Assembly: GCA_021157665.1 (NCBI GenBank)
Contig: JAGGWE010000163.1
Location: 1-7,743, forward strand
From: Sulfurimonas sp.
GTDB lineage: Bacteria > Campylobacterota > Campylobacteria > Campylobacterales > Sulfurimonadaceae
Reading direction: 5' to 3'
Length of the DNA: 7,743 nt
Below are positions 6,951 through 7,743 of the stretch, one piece after another. The position numbers and the translations under genes are program-made. The notes beneath the pieces were generated by a model. That model had not been told where the DNA came from. It ran no database searches and saw only the letters and a list, made by a program, of their open reading frames with translations. The stretch's first letter is position 1; every line of letters starts with the position of its first letter.

Positions 6951-7743
6951 ATGAAAAATATTCACAGAAAAAGAGGTAAAAACTTAGGAGTTCTTGAACT
7001 CGTAGCTATTGCACTTGGTGGAATGATAGGTGGTGGAATATTTACAGTTTTAGGTATCTCTGTATCTATGGTAGGTGTATTTACCCCATTAGCTTTTTTT
7101 TGTGGGTGGCATACTTGCTTTATTAGCTGCATATTCATATATTAAATTAGCAGTTTATTATAAAGATGAAGGTGCTACTTATTCATTTTTTAAAAGAACT
7201 TTTCCAAATTCATCATTTGCAGCTTCACTTATAGGATGGTAGGTAGTATTTGGATTTATTAGTACTTTGGCTTTATATGCTTATACTTTCTCTTCTTATG
7301 CTATAAGTGGATTTGAATTTGCTGACAATGAAATGGTTCGTAAGGTAATTGCTGGTTTAATTATCTTGGTTTTTACACTTGTAAATATATGGAGTGTTAA
7401 GGGAATGGGTAAACTTGAAGATATTATGGTTTATACAAAACTTATTATTTTAGTAACAATATCATTTGTACTTATTAATAATTCAAATACTACTATTCCA
7501 ATTCTTTTGGAAAATAATGGGGAGTTAAATATCTTATCTATTTTAATAGTTGCCTCACTAACTTTTGTTGCATTTGAAGGATTTCAGTTAGTTATTCATG
7601 CAATGGACGAGATGGACAATCCAACAAAAAATATTCCAAAAGCAATTTATAGTGCTATATTTATAGCAGTATTACTTTATATTATTATTGCCATAGGTGC
7701 TATAGTAGCAATACCTTTTGAAAATATTATTCAAAATAAAGAG
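6951..7743 (+). pseudogene. APC-superfamily amino-acid permease, frameshifted and nonsense-mutated, 3' end beyond the window
   Basis: As written, the ORF stops after 64 codons, but similarity continues in another frame to the window edge. Residues 1-50 include GGMIGGGIFTVLG (23-35), the conserved first-helix motif of APC permeases. At the eight-T run (7094-7101) one extra T shifts the frame. Reading resumes at 7102 with VGGILALLAAYSYIKLAVYY, a second membrane helix. A TAG at 7240-7242 then interrupts LIGW-x-VVFGFISTLALYAY, where Trp (TGG) would be expected. The frame stays open from 7243 to 7743 and contains AFEGFQ (7570-7587) and DEMDNPTKNIPKAI (7606-7647), a typical APC motif. About 264 of the usual 400-480 residues are visible. 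The intact protein would have been an inner-membrane amino-acid or amine transporter; its substrate cannot be told. Two independent lesions make it a probable pseudogene, though one or both could be sequencing errors. Confidence 0.85.
7094..7101 (+). repeat. homopolymer run of eight T at the frameshift point
   Basis: GC, eight T, then GTG. With seven T the frame would read Ala-Phe-Phe-Val and continue smoothly into the next helix of the permease; with eight it leads to a stop at codon 65. This is therefore the most likely site of the frameshift. Runs like this slip during replication, during transcription, and in some sequencing chemistries. Confidence 0.85.

Noticed and set aside
6932..6979. 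15-codon ORF starting at TGATG on the second permease's stop
   Set aside because: It is very short and overlaps the ribosome binding site and start of the next gene; no similarity is visible, so chance is the simplest explanation.
1..7743. Mobile element, CRISPR array, toxin-antitoxin or defence system
   Set aside because: I found no transposase-like frame, no regularly spaced repeats, no terminal inverted repeats and no known defence domains; all coding sequence is accounted for by the regulator, the exporter and the broken permease.

Overview
The window is AT-rich and densely packed, with short or overlapping gene junctions and AAAGGAG-type ribosome binding sites. Codon use, protein style and operon layout suggest Campylobacterota (a Sulfurimonas-, Sulfurovum- or Arcobacter-like organism). 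That is an inference from style; no RNA gene or taxonomic marker is present to confirm it.

Layout: the left end carries a MarR-family regulator on the minus strand (43-516). Just past its 3' end, at the window edge, there may be the first codon of another minus-strand gene. A 100-bp divergent intergenic region (517-616) holds two inverted repeats and the likely promoters. A plus-strand operon then runs from 617 to 6932. It encodes a TolC-type outer-membrane channel (617-1843), a HlyD/YbhG-type membrane-anchored adaptor (1938-3140), a YbhF-type ATPase with two fused nucleotide-binding domains (3143-4750), and two ABC-2 permeases of the YbhS/YbhR type (4747-5856 and 5853-6932). Between the channel and adaptor genes lies a 34-codon ORF that looks like the stump of a second adaptor gene. 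The last 0.8 kb (6951 to the window end) is an APC-superfamily amino-acid permease gene broken by a +1 frameshift in a run of eight T and by an in-frame TAG; it runs off the window.

How it works together: the five operon products make a complete tripartite ABC exporter. The two permeases form the inner-membrane pore, the fused ATPase powers it, the adaptor spans the periplasm, and the channel opens the outer membrane. The system resembles E. coli YbhGFSR, but it carries its own TolC-like channel and is flanked by a MarR regulator instead of a TetR one. The divergent MarR protein probably represses the operon and may respond to the exported compound. The substrate cannot be read from the sequence.

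I see no CRISPR array, insertion sequence, defence system or RNA gene. The main points of interest are the adaptor-gene stump, the doubly broken permease gene, the asymmetric ATP sites of the fused ATPase, and the unusual leader of the regulator gene. I do not see a clearly new biological system here.
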